Assembly (NCBI RefSeq): GCF_010093595.1
Contig: NW_022985452.1
Span: 434,001-498,000, forward strand
Direction of reading: 5' to 3'
Source: Mytilinidion resinicola
Taxonomy: Eukaryota; Ascomycota; Dothideomycetes; Mytilinidiales; Mytilinidiaceae
Length of the DNA stretch: 64,000 nt
Shown here: piece by piece, positions 33,295 through 42,817 of the stretch
Layout: each line of letters starts with the position of its first letter
Numbering within the stretch: position 1 is the first letter of the stretch
Notes under the pieces: model-generated
The model's database searches: none
Told to the model about the DNA's origin: nothing
What the model saw: the letters and a program-made list of their open reading frames with translations, nothing else
Made by a program: the position numbers and the translations under genes

Positions 33295-34371
33295 CTACCG
33301 AATCCGAGGAAACAAGGGAGGCCAAACCCTAGGTTTAGGTATCCCTCGCTTGCTAGATCGGTCATACCAAAAGTGCGAAGCGAAATGAGACTGATCAATG
33401 ACCTTCTCCGCGATTATCTCCTTACTCAGCACACTCTCATAATCCAGAGTTACCCTTTCAACTCGCTGTGAGTGCATGGCACCTAGATACTCCAGATCGT
33501 GTCCAGACCTTCGCCACGCCTCATCAATCGCATACTTTGCGTTCTTGAGCTTTTGCTCTGCTGAATAGTAATATTTGAGCGCTTCAAGTGCGAGTTTTGT
33601 TGCTGTGTCAAACTGCTCAGACGCTCGGAAGGCAAGCTCGCCGTCGAAAGGAAAGGGTGGCCGAGTCACGCCGTCGTGTATCAGATGAGCTCTTTGGAGG
33701 GTTTCGGTACCGAGATTTAGGTCGCCACAGGCATCGTCGTGGATTCTACACGCTTCGTCCCATATCATGGAAGAGGTGGCGCTGTCATCAAAGCCAAAGA
33801 AGTATGAAGACAATGCAGAGTACAACTTTCTGCCCGCCTGCGGAGGGGAGGAATCAGGAGGGGAGGGGCAGGCGGACGTGAATTCAGGCTGTAGTGGAGC
33901 AGAAGGATTTGCATGACGAGGAGAGTCGTTTGGCGGCTCCGACTTTTGTTGTTCTGTAGAAGGATTTGCTGGGCGACGATTATGAGTTCCCCGCTCGAAA
34001 CTATGCTCGGGAGAAGGAGGATATGTTGGTGGAGGGTCACGCGATGGCTCGGGCGTTCGCTCAGCCCGCGGGTCCAAATCTTGACCAAAAGAGTCTGTAG
34101 CAGGTGCATGCCGTGTCGAATTTTCTGGGCTTTGCTGTTCGGCCGATTCTCGAGCAAGTTCGCGATCAAGGACAGCCCGCTTGTAGTCGTCACACAGGAG
34201 CTCTACGGCGTTTTGGACTTTCTTGAACTCCTCTTCTCCTGCTTTACGGAGAGCGGGGTCTTGTATCTTGTCTGGATGGCATCGTAGCGCTATTCTATGG
34301 TAAGCCTTGTGGATCGTGGTTATATCGGCATCCTGGGCTACATCAAGAATAACGTAAGGGTTCGAAGACAT
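33295..34371 (-). CDS. J-domain (DnaJ-like) protein, 358 residues
   Basis: The start at 34371 (MSSNPYVILDVAQDADITTI) opens a J domain with HPD at residues 32-34 and helix IV to about residue 70. A Pro/Ser/Glu-rich disordered linker (about 75-170) precedes a helical C-terminal domain (about 180-345) with an aromatic/Tyr-rich surface (ALKYYYSAEQKLKNAKYAIDEAWRR). It lacks the Gly/Phe and zinc-finger regions of type I/II Hsp40, so it is a type III J protein; it should stimulate an Hsp70 ATPase, with an unknown client. The decayed relative at 1-602 shows the family is multicopy. The C terminus may extend into 33007-33231 by splicing. Confidence 0.75.
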   Translation of the reverse strand: MSSNPYVILDVAQDADITTIHKAYHRIALRCHPDKIQDPALRKAGEEEFKKVQNAVELLCDDYKRAVLDRELARESAEQQSPENSTRHAPATDSFGQDLDPRAERTPEPSRDPPPTYPPSPEHSFERGTHNRRPANPSTEQQKSEPPNDSPRHANPSAPLQPEFTSACPSPPDSSPPQAGRKLYSALSSYFFGFDDSATSSMIWDEACRIHDDACGDLNLGTETLQRAHLIHDGVTRPPFPFDGELAFRASEQFDTATKLALEALKYYYSAEQKLKNAKYAIDEAWRRSGHDLEYLGAMHSQRVERVTLDYESVLSKEIIAEKVIDQSHFASHFWYDRSSKRGIPKPRVWPPLFPRIR

Positions 34372-34635
34372 CTTGCACGTTTTCCGAGATTCATTGGTAA
34401 ATTAGGATCGGAGGCGATGCTACGTCTTTATATACTTTCTAGCTATTGTCCCTGAATGGTTGTTCGATATTAATGAGTCGCTGCTGAGACAGCTAGCAAG
34501 ATGGGTCACATTGACTGACTACAAAGGAGTGAGACAGGGAAGTATACGGGTTCGGAGCCGGCGATATATTGTCATTGTACGCATATTGGCCTCATGCTGA
34601 ACAATGAGTCTGTGCAGTCTTACTTTTACAAAAGT

Positions 34636-34809
34636 TTACTTCAGAAAAGAAATATCATCGAAAACAAGATAGCGCAGCCTCTGATGTTTGACGTTAAAGG
34701 CTCTAGCAGCGCGTCGTAGGCTTTGGAATTGGCCAGATTGGTAAGTTTGGAGGGCAAGATCTATCCTGCCTTCTTGTTTAGCAAGTATAGCGTTGCGTTG
34801 TTGAGGCAT
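34636..34809 (-). pseudogene. Pogo/Fot1-type transposase N-terminal remnant (HTH_psq), 57 residues
   Basis: ATG at 34809 opens a frame with the typical psq helix-turn-helix of fungal DDE transposases: an EGRIDLALQTYQ helix, then FQSLRRAARAFNVKHQRLR. It ends at TAA shortly after, with no CENP-B or DDE part following. Compare the intact N terminus at 63795 (DALAAFHNN...SLRKAAAHY). Probably a truncated transposon; I could not find its terminal repeats. Confidence 0.6.
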
Positions 34810-34898
34810 TTCGCGATAATAGTGGAATTAGTTGTGCCATGAAAAAGTGGCCGCTTCGGTGATGTGGGCGTTTCGGTGATGGAATACGCTATTTTAAA

Positions 34899-35971
34899 TT
34901 ATAATTGTAGTGGGTCTTCAACAGGAATTGGCGAAGTGATCGTTGCACGTTTCTTTTTGCTACCACTTTCTAGGTCTTCCTTACCGCTTTCCGCATTTGA
35001 AGCTACGTTAGTTCGGCTGGTAGAATTGGGCTGCGGATCAGAGACGCTTCTGGATATCGATGAAAACTCGGCATTACCATACTCCTGTGTCGGGATCAGG
35101 TATAACGTATTTTCCCCGTCTGCAATAGCGTCCTCAAAACGTTTTCGAATCTTTATTAGCCGCCCGTTCTTGTCGCATACATTTGTCCTCTTCCTCATAT
35201 ACTTCCTCACAACTCGCTGTAATTTCTCTGTGTCGGACGGATCAACCCAAAGACTTCCTGCTGATCTCGCATTTCCTCGCTCCTTGACTGTGAAGTGTAT
35301 TTCAATCTCTGCCGCGTCGTTGTTTCCAAGTTTAAAGCAGAGGCCAAGGTAGTTACATCTCGAACTTGGCCTGATTGACGTTCAACGTGGGGCATAGTAG
35401 TTCAGTCATGACTTTCCACGGTTCCCTGTGCTGCTAATTCCGCGAGTTTGTCGAAGTTGATCTGGGTAACTCGCTTTCGGTTCTTGTTCCGCTCACCTAT
35501 CGCCATCATATGCCTACGCTTCGGTTTGCTAGCTTTCTCTCTTTCCGTTGCGCGCCTCTCCTGCTGTTCCTTTGCGAGGCTCTCCTGATCTTCTTTTGTA
35601 AGCCTCTCCTGCTCTTCCCTTGCAAGTCATTCCCGTTCAAGCCTCTCTTGTTCTTCTCTTGCAAGCCATTCCCGTTCGAACCTCTCCTGTTCTTCCCTTG
35701 CAAGCCTCTCTCGTTCTGGCCTCTCGTGCTCGATGCGATCGAGCTTACCAAAGAAGGCAAAGTACACGGATCTACGAACAAAAAAAGACGTTAGTGTATC
35801 GCACTGTTCCTCGTTAGTGCCGTGCAACTTGTTCGGAAATAGCGACGATTTGTCTCCTTTGTAAAACCCTGTTTCCGGAATCCCGCTTTTTTTGGGTGCC
35901 CGCTGAGGACCATCAACTTCGATCACATGTTCTTCTGCCACTTCTTCAGCCGTAGAAAAAAATCCAACCAT
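34899..35971 (-). pseudogene. Coiled-coil protein of a multicopy fungal family, decayed
   Basis: ATG at 35971 opens an N-terminal domain (MVGFFSTAEEVAEEH..., CDTLTSFFVRRSVYF) followed by a repetitive coiled coil built from EREWLAREEQERLE units. A TGA at 35629-35627 interrupts a unit exactly where neighbouring units have TGG (Trp). After the coiled coil, frameshifts near 35410 and 35345 separate further coding pieces (LAELAAQGTVES; YLGLCFKLGNNDAAEIEI; then an open C-terminal segment to 34899 ending in a Lys-rich tail). Function unknown. Identity as one broken gene rests on strand, order and smooth sequence on both sides of each lesion. Confidence 0.6.
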
Positions 35972-36321
35972 TTGCTCTACGAGCGCGTAAATGCGGCGTC
36001 GTCATATTTATACCGGCTTGGTCTCCGGGCCTCTAGGAGGGCCTTGCAGGCAATCTCCTCGTCAGCAGAACGCTGAACCAAGCTGTGGATCTACTCAGAC
36101 TCGAATCCTAAGCGGTAGGCGAGAGAGGCGAATTCGCATACAATCGGTTCACTTGCTTTACTCCTTGGCTTTGCTAATAAATTGTCCTTTTCCTTTGGAG
36201 CGGGCATCTCGAACTAATTGCGCATAGCACTTATCCATATATGTCGGCGTCCTAGTTCTAATCGATCTGACGAGCTCCCTGGTGTTGATATAAACGTGGA
36301 CTCGGATTACTGAATAAGACA
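35972..36321. other. Intergenic, nothing recognised
   Basis: No supported gene or repeat. Confidence 0.4.
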
Positions 36322-37507
36322 TCAATCGGTTTCCTGGTTGACGTCACGAAAGATCCGTTCTAAGGCAGACGACACGGTTTCTCCCGGCCACAATTCCATC
36401 AAGGTTTTTACGCGGTCGGCTGGATCTTCTAAGTAGTTAACATCTGTAAAGAAGCTCGAAAGAGACGAGATTAGACGGTCGACAGAGGCGGACAGTATAT
36501 CTGTCCATATAACTTCGCGTTCTTGGTCGGTAAAAGCGCTGAAAATCTTGTCACTACGCATCTGGCCGTACAGAGACAAGCGATCTGATTTGCACGCTCC
36601 GGGGGGCCTTAAGTTCAAGAGCTTTCACATCGGCCCGATTCACCTTCAGCATCGCTTGCCTATATTTACGAAAGATCTTGGTCCAAGATTCCCTGATATT
36701 GTCGAGGTAATGTAAGATTTCCTATACGGTCAGTATATCGGAGCACACATTTGGGGCGGCTCTTACCTCATGACACCTCATCCCGAACATTTGTGCGTTG
36801 AGCCCAAGTGCATCCCTCCTGCAAGCCCAGGAACATCTAGCTGGATATCGAGCTGCTCTGAAATCGTGATATCGGATGATTTGCTTCATGTTATCGAACT
36901 TATGGTCAGATATCCCGTACAAAAGAGCCCACCATCGTTTCTCAAAGTACGGGTTCCGTGCGCCTCCATATCCTTGGTATTCTCGGATTTTGCGGTATAT
37001 TTCGCCATCGTCCGGTTTCTTTTCACATGAATGTTCTTCAATCAAGGTTGTCTTGAGATCATCACTGAGATCTAGCATAACTCAGTGAGTGAATACCAAT
37101 GCAGGTCCAAGAAGGCAGCCTTATCTGAAAGATACAGATCCACCGTCCATCGTCTACTTCCCGGAGGTAAGACGTCTTTGGCCGCAAGAGCGCGAGGTTG
37201 TCCACGGAAACAGCTCAAGCTCCAGGTGGCCATCACGTGCTTCCAGCAGCGCTTCCGGAGAAATTCTGGCTCGCGCCAGTGCCACACCAAGCTGATCCTG
37301 CTCGATAACGGCAGGAATATGGTTGAATACTTCCCTAATCGCGACGGCTTTCCTGCTTCTTGAACAGTTTTTCGAGCCTCTCAGTTATTTCTCGTCCTCC
37401 TGCCTTTGCTTTTTGAACGGAAAATCCAACATCTCTGTGCCTCCGAACTTGGCGCTCAGTTCCGCTGCGAGCCTTCGCTCTTGTTCAACAAATCGTCGCC
37501 GCGACAT
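36322..37507 (-). pseudogene. MSRRRF-type fungal accessory protein, decayed
   Basis: ATG at 37507 opens with MSRRRFVEQERRLAAE, the start of a family I know from many fungal genomes only as hypothetical proteins. Coding pieces follow in order on the same strand in different frames: REVFNHIPAVIEQDQLGVAL, EIYRKIREYQGYGGARNPYF with RWWALLYGISDHKFDN, a likely intron (GTAAGAG...TATAG near 36766-36722), RQAMLKVNRADVKALEL, then SDKIFSAFTDQEREVIWTD and SALERIFRDVN to the stop at 36322. At least three frameshifts and an early TAA break it. No biochemical role is known to me. Confidence 0.55.
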
Positions 37508-37610
37508 CTCGAAATGGCTGTTCAGAATATACAACGCTCCGAGGACAGTCTTTCTCTCTCCACACTATATAATATCAATTCCCTACACCCACTTGACCCC
37601 TATCTACGCT

Positions 37611-37677
37611 TTAAAATCTGCTAAAAATAAAAGGGTGCCCGTTTATGGGACCCTTGTATTTTTTAGCAGATTTTCCT
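37611..37677. repeat. Near-perfect hairpin (about 24-bp arms, 13-nt loop)
   Basis: AAAATCTGCTAAAAATA...AGGGT is followed after GCCCGTTTATGGG by its near-complement ACCCT...ATTTTTTAGCAGATTTT. It lies between the divergent starts of the decayed MSRRRF gene and the kinase-like pseudogene. Probably a miniature inverted-repeat element or transposon end. Confidence 0.7.
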
Positions 37678-37771
37678 CTCGAACTTAAGATGGCTGAATG
37701 CCTCCTCCTCTATCTTCAACTAACAGTGAACTACCTAGAACCGAGCTTCCTACTCTCGCGTATTGCTGAGG

Positions 37772-38917
37772 ATGAACTCCACGTCCGAAAAGCGCAAAAC
37801 GCAGATTGATTTCGATAGACTGAAACTCGATCCACCTCTCGAGAGTGGCGTCCTAGGGAAAGCTACAAAAGGCCTTACGGGAGGATACAATAGTGGTAAC
37901 CGCGCAAATACCAAACAAGGTTCTCTGAAGACCAGAAAGAGCAGTCTCTCTGCGGAGGGGAGTAGGGTAGAGCATCCTGTCGGCTTAAAGTCTCTCGGGC
38001 TTCCTGAAATTATCCGATCTGGCATCAGGGTATACGTGTACTTGAAAACGATACATGCTTCTCCGTGGTAAACGTATGGAAAATCCTATGATATTCGACT
38101 GGGCGCCGATGATTTATTCGTTACAGTGACCGAGCGCAGAGATACACAGTCGGGCACCTTGACACGGAAAGATTCTTTCTCAAGCCTTGCCTTGGTGAAG
38201 AGTTTTATAGGATCGAGTGTTGAGGATAAGCTTCGTAAGTTTCAACAGATTCAGGACGCTAGTATTGTCTCGCCCCTTGAACTTTTCAGGTTAGATGAGG
38301 GTTGCTACGTCGTTTTTGAATACATGGCGTATTCTCTCTACTACGTCGCCGGCAATCCTTGTCTTGATAAGATTCGATTGGCGGCAATAGTTGGACAAGT
38401 AAGACCTTCCAGAGTCGGAGAGCCATCGGCGAGTTTACTAATTGCAGTAGATACTCGATGAGCTTTTGTACCTCGCATCGGAAGGTTTAGAACATGGTTC
38501 GTTGACTTGCTCAAACATACTCATTCATCCATATGGGGATGTGAAAATTGGTAAGGCACTAAGTTGTTATCAAATTATTCTATTGCTAACGAAGGAACAG
38601 CAAGCTAAGAATGCTGCGAGTTGCACCCATACGGCAGCGCCGAATCTCGACATATTAGGGCACTAGGCGTTATTGTTATGGAATAAATGCAGGGCTACGT
38701 TAAAGAGGATGGGGCTACTGGCATCGATGATCTGCATCGTTGGCCTTCTGACTCCAACGCTGTCAAGTTCCTTTCTACGACAGTTACTGCTACTTCAGTG
38801 GCTGAGTTAATGGAGCATCCGTTGTTGCATCTCCCTTGGCGGAAAGGGATGCTCAAAAGGTTGGTATCTTTCGTCTCCATTGACACCCGCATAGGCCATA
38901 GGTATCCGCCAAAGTAG
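37772..38917 (+). pseudogene. Protein-kinase-like protein (multicopy fungal family), copy 1, decayed
   Basis: From ATG 37772 the frame passes a TAA (38069-38071) inside otherwise continuous sequence, then reaches FRLDEGCYVVFEYMAYSL and KIRLAAIVGQ, splices over an intron (38399-38450) to ILDELLYLASEGLEHGSLTCSNILIHPYGDVKI, and after a second intron continues with ECC...IRALGVIVME, MQGYVKEDGATGIDDL and LPWRKGMLKRLVSF. These match a kinase fold: hinge (FEYM), a degenerate catalytic loop (HGSLTCSNIL in place of HRDLKxxN) and GDVKIG in place of DFG, so the family is pseudokinase-like. Stops in exon 3 (TAA in ASxECC and MExMQ) disable it. The AT-hook transposon follows directly. Confidence 0.65.
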
Positions 38918-38989
38918 GTAGGTTTTCTTAAAGTCACAGAAGTTTGGGTAGTTCTTCCAATAAGTCAGAATTTACGAACACTCTTTGAA

Positions 38990-40288
38990 GGGGCGTTGAT
39001 AATCTCACACCCCCCTAATTCCTCCATGCACACCCCCTTTTCGCTATTCGCACACCCCCTCCCCCCCTAGTCGTTTCACCGCCTTCCTATTAGCTCGGAG
39101 CAGCGCGGAGCTTCCTCCGGGCATTTACCTATACGTTTATATACACGTGATGCTATACGCGAGGCCGTACGTAAGGCTATACAAATTGGAAAGGATGCGC
39201 CGTAAAATGGAGAGGCTGTATAGCCTCTCCATTTTATACAGCCTTGCGTATAGCCTCACGTACGAGCTTATGTACGAGCTCACGTATAAGCTCACATATA
39301 GCCTTAGGTACAAGCTTAGGTTTCTATTCTAGAAGTGCCTACGTGCCTACAAGTATGCCAAATCCGTCAAACCCTCACCATATTACGGCTCCTTTGCATC
39401 GAGCCTGGCCCCCTAGCATCGCCGCCTACACCTACTCTTCACCCTGATCAATATACCCCTCGATTTCCTCATCATACGCTGCAAGCTGACGTAGAAGCTC
39501 CTCTCGGCTAAGCCTCTGTGCTTGAGGATGAGGCTGAGGCTGAGGCATAGGCTGAGGCGTAGGCTGAGCGCTATCTTGCCTCTGAGCTCCTGCCTTTTTC
39601 CGTGGTACCTTATCCTTTGCACCAGGCGGCCGGCCGCGCTTCTTAGCTGCAGGTGCAGCTGTAGGTGTAACCGTAGGCGCTGCTGTATGCGCTGCCGTAT
39701 GCGCTGCCGTAGGCGCTGCTGTATGCGCTGCTGTATGCGCTGCCGTAGGTGCTGCCGTAGGTGCTGCCGTAGGTGCTGCCGCAGATGCAGCTGTAGGCCT
39801 AAGAAGGGCTGGATCAATACGAGAAAGATCAACCGGTGTAGCTGTCGACTGATAGGCATTCCGAGCGTTAGGAGCTGGACGAGGGACTACAGAAATAGGC
39901 GGTGCTGGCGGCGGAGCTGTCGGCATGCATCCTGGAGGTATGCTCGTATGTCCACTCTGTCTGGTTTACTACGGTATTTTGCTAGGCCGTAGCCCCGCGC
40001 TGATGCGTGCGCTTGTAAAGCAATATACACTTCCTCTGCTGTAGCGTAGTACGCCAGCCGTGGCGGCTAGAGGGCCATGGTGAGTGTATTGTAGAGGGAG
40101 AGGAAGAGGATGTAATTGATTGCGATCAAGGCCGCATTTGGAGAGAGCATTTGGAATTAGTGAGCAAGTTAAGCAAGCGAATCGGAGGCTCCGGAACACC
40201 CCTCCAAGCCAATAGGAAGGCGGTGAAACGACTAGAGGGGGAGGGGGTGTGCGAATAGCGAAAAGGGGGTGTGAGATTATCAACGCCC
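38990..40288. mobile_element. Inverted-repeat DNA transposon carrying an AT-hook gene, 1299 bp
   Basis: Ends are GGGGCGTTGATAATCTCACACCCCC and its complement; the inverted arms continue through CTTTTCGCTATTCGCACACCCCC and TCGTTTCACCGCCTTCCTATT. The 6-bp TTTGAA flanks both sides (38984-38989, 40289-40294). Left subterminal sequence is made of CGTACGTAAGGC / CACGTACGAGCT words. It shares the GGCGGTGAAACG block and subterminal words with the element at 23466-24064. One gene, an AT-hook protein, lies inside; no transposase is recognisable. Superfamily undetermined. Confidence 0.8.
39432..39926 (-). CDS. AT-hook protein encoded inside the transposon, 164 residues
   Basis: ATG at 39926 (MPTAPPPAPPISVVP). 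Residues about 46-94 are repeats of APTAAHTAAHTAA type encoded by a 12-18-bp minisatellite (about 39655-39790). Residues about 95-106 are a good AT-hook (KKRGRPPGAKDK) followed by a basic patch, then a Gln/Pro repeat (QPTPQPMPQPQPH) and a short acidic helix (REELLRQLAAYDEEIEGYID) at the C terminus. Known: AT-hooks bind the minor groove of AT-rich DNA. Inferred: an element-encoded accessory DNA-binding protein, perhaps recognising the subterminal repeats. Intact frame. Confidence 0.6.
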   Translation of the reverse strand: MPTAPPPAPPISVVPRPAPNARNAYQSTATPVDLSRIDPALLRPTAASAAAPTAAPTAAPTAAHTAAHTAAPTAAHTAAHTAAPTVTPTAAPAAKKRGRPPGAKDKVPRKKAGAQRQDSAQPTPQPMPQPQPHPQAQRLSREELLRQLAAYDEEIEGYIDQGEE

Positions 40289-40522
40289 CTTTGAAGTGCT
40301 GATATTCTTGCTATTCACCGTTCCTAGCAGATTTCGGGGTCTATGCAAGTCTACGTCTGCCAGAATTGCCACGAAGCGACCTTGTGTCCACGCGTAAAGA
40401 TTCATTTTTTGTCCTCTACGTGCAGGGGTTCAATTTCGCCCTCTAGGCGCAGAGGTCCATTTCACCCTCACATGTACGGGTTCCCAGATCTGGGACCGCT
40501 TCTATTCTTAGTCTACTAGTTC

Positions 40523-40770
40523 ACTCAAGTTGAAATTGATGTGAACTCTGATTTCTATAGACGTCTAGCTAGTTGTATATACTAGGGGAGGGAAGGGGGG
40601 CCACCCCCTGGGTGGCGCGCTAGTAAGTTCAGCTGAACACTGCACAGCTGAGTTTTCAGCTGGGCTCTCCACAGCTGAGATCTCAGCTGTGTTCTCTACA
40701 GCTGATGTTCGGAGAGTAGCTTTCTAGCATATGAGTTGTTGATCCTAGGTTGTAGTGCTGCAACCTGAGT
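40523..40770 (-). mobile_element. LTR-like repeat, copy A (248 bp)
   Basis: Bounded by ACTCAAGTTG and CAACCTGAGT (inverted 10-mers), flanked by AGTTC / GGTTC (40518-40522 and 40771-40775, 4 of 5 matching). Its ends match the 274-bp insertion at 53359-53632 in opposite orientation: TTGAAATTGATGTGAACTCTG, TATATACTAGGGGA and GATCCTAGGTTGTAGTGCTGCAACC. The middle has diverged into CAGCTGA-rich repeats. Interpreted as an older solo LTR-like copy. Confidence 0.75.
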
Positions 40771-40934
40771 GGTTCCTAGATCTGGTATCCCCTCCTCTTT
40801 TACTCTAGTCCAAGGTCCCAGATCTGGGATATCTTCTATTCTTAGGCTGGATCTTATATTTGCTATCGCAACTTCCCCAATCTTTCTTCCACGTCTGTTG
40901 GTTGCAGCTCCCTTTCCCTTCACACTAGCCCGTC

Positions 40935-42052
40935 ATGGAAATCTCTCAGGTATATGCCATAACCGCTGGGAGCATCACTTTCTGCCTTTTCCTCTTGAGA
41001 ATCCGTCACTATATCCAAGCTATTAAACCTAAGGCAATAGCACGCGATAACATAAAGCTAGAATCTCTGTGGAGGAGCTATGTGAGGAGTTATGAGCTCC
41101 GACTCGGTATTGACTTTCGTGTCACTGTTGCAGACCAGAAAGCTTTCCCTTACGATAAGGTCTCAGTGAGGCATTTCTCGGGGCCTAGTGTTGAAGACAG
41201 ACTTGGAATGCTCAGACAATTTCGAGACACTAATCTCGTCTCAGTTCTCGAAATCTTTCGGCTTGAACGATCTACGTTGTATACGAGCACATGCCTATAT
41301 CTCTTGACCACATCGCTAACAGGCCCGGTCTTAACGAAATGCGGTTAGCAGCAATACTTGGACAGGTAAGTCCCTAGGGCGCAGAAACTATTAGAGGAGG
41401 CACTAACTGCAACAGATCATGAATGGCATATCTAAGCAACGCCTAGAACATAGCTCGTTGACTTGCTCGAATATTCTCGCTAATCCTGATAGGGATGTTA
41501 AGATTGGTCTGTACCATTTTCGCTCTTAGGCTTCCCTTTTACTAACAACGTGTAATAGCGGACTATAAATGTTGCCAATTTCGCCCATCAGAAAAAGCTG
41601 AACCTCGAGATATCAGAGCATTAAGCTATATAACTATGGAGTTAATGCAGGGATATGCTAAAGGGGACGGAGCCGTTGGCGTGGACGACCCGGGTCGTTG
41701 GAACTCGGATGCTGTCAGCGTCCTCTCGGCGACAACTTCGGCAACTTCAGTAGACGAGTTGATGAAGGTGAGTTTATCTCAAATTTCTTGTGCCGAATCC
41801 TAACTTTCATTAGCACCCTTAATGCAACCTCCTTGGCGGAAGGAAATGCTTAAGGGATTGGTGTCATTCCGGCAGCCAGTTAGAATGCTCCTACGCACGT
41901 CTGTCTACGCGTCTCAGCTGTACAGGGTTCACTTCTCAGCTGGACAAGGTTCACCTGTTGTTTTGTCACCGTTGCTGCGTGCAACCCCTGGTCTCTCTTC
42001 ATTATATAGCCACTCGTTAGCACCTCAATACAACTCATGCTTTCCTCACTGA
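40935..42052 (+). pseudogene. Protein-kinase-like protein, copy 2, decayed
   Basis: ATG at 40935 begins with a hydrophobic segment (VYAITAGSITFCLFLLRI, a probable TM anchor), then HFSGPSVEDRLGMLRQF, a one-base deletion near 41278, YEHMPISLDHIANRPGLNE with MRLAAILGQ, an intron (GTAAGT 41366 to about 41416), LEHSSLTCSNILANPDRDVKI, a second intron, then RDIRALSYITMELMQGYAKGD and, after a third intron with a second indel near 41817, PPWRKEMLKGLVSF. Domain order equals copy 1 at 37772-38917, including the degenerate catalytic loop. Two frameshifts disable the kinase-like part; fewer stops than copy 1. Confidence 0.65.
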
Positions 42053-42817
42053 TCCTTTGCCCTTCCTACGCCAGCTGCCACATTCGCCATGCTAAGGATA
42101 CGAAGAGGTTACAAATATCCACCAAATGAAATGTGCGAGGTCGGCCAAATCAAATGCCATTACTCTAGGATGTCTAAGTCCTTCCTTGCTTGCTAAATAA
42201 CAGACTTCATGCGAGAATAGAGCTGTCGATCCTCCCTCAGCCGTCGCTTCCCCTCCAGAAACACCACTATTCGCAGCTCAGCTATGCAGGGGTTCAACGG
42301 CATGCAGTTGTAAAGTTCTCATCTACTTCCTTGATGAATTTGTCCTCCTTGTCTACCTTACCCTTCTTAATTTCCGCAAGCTTCTGCGTTGGCTCGTAAT
42401 TCCAAGAGTCATACTCGGTCTTGCACGGATGCCACCACCACAAGCAGGGAGGGTGGCCAACCCACACCAGCCACACTCTTGCGCACGGCAGGATTGCATA
42501 TCGGCAATATGTACGTTGGCGATAAGATCGCAAAAGCGAGTGCTAGAGCGGGATCTACTGTGGGGCCCAAAATGGGATCCTCTGTCTGGCGCATAGCCCC
42601 ACCATAAAACGTCAAGGAACGAAATCATGAAATCCAGCATCAATACGTCAAGCTGGATTACAAGCGGTACCCAAAGTTTGTGTTTTACTCTAACAAGCTC
42701 TTGGTTGACGACCTATCTTCATAATCGGGATCATCGTCCGTTGTGCGCTTCGCTGCTCTCTCCTCTTGCTCAGCATACTTCGCCTCATCATTAGAAGCCA
42801 TTTTTTCCGGCGGTGTT
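42053..42817. other. Region downstream of the Uma2-like gene; holds its out-of-frame tail
   Basis: On the minus strand, immediately after the Uma2-like gene's stop, another frame reads SETPPEKMASNDEAKYAEQE with an acidic DDDPDYED end (about 42840-42715), the kind of tail expected for that family, so a one-base indel may have truncated the gene. Further down a minus frame near 42420-42300 reads SWNYEPTQKLAEIKKGK, unassigned. Confidence 0.4.
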
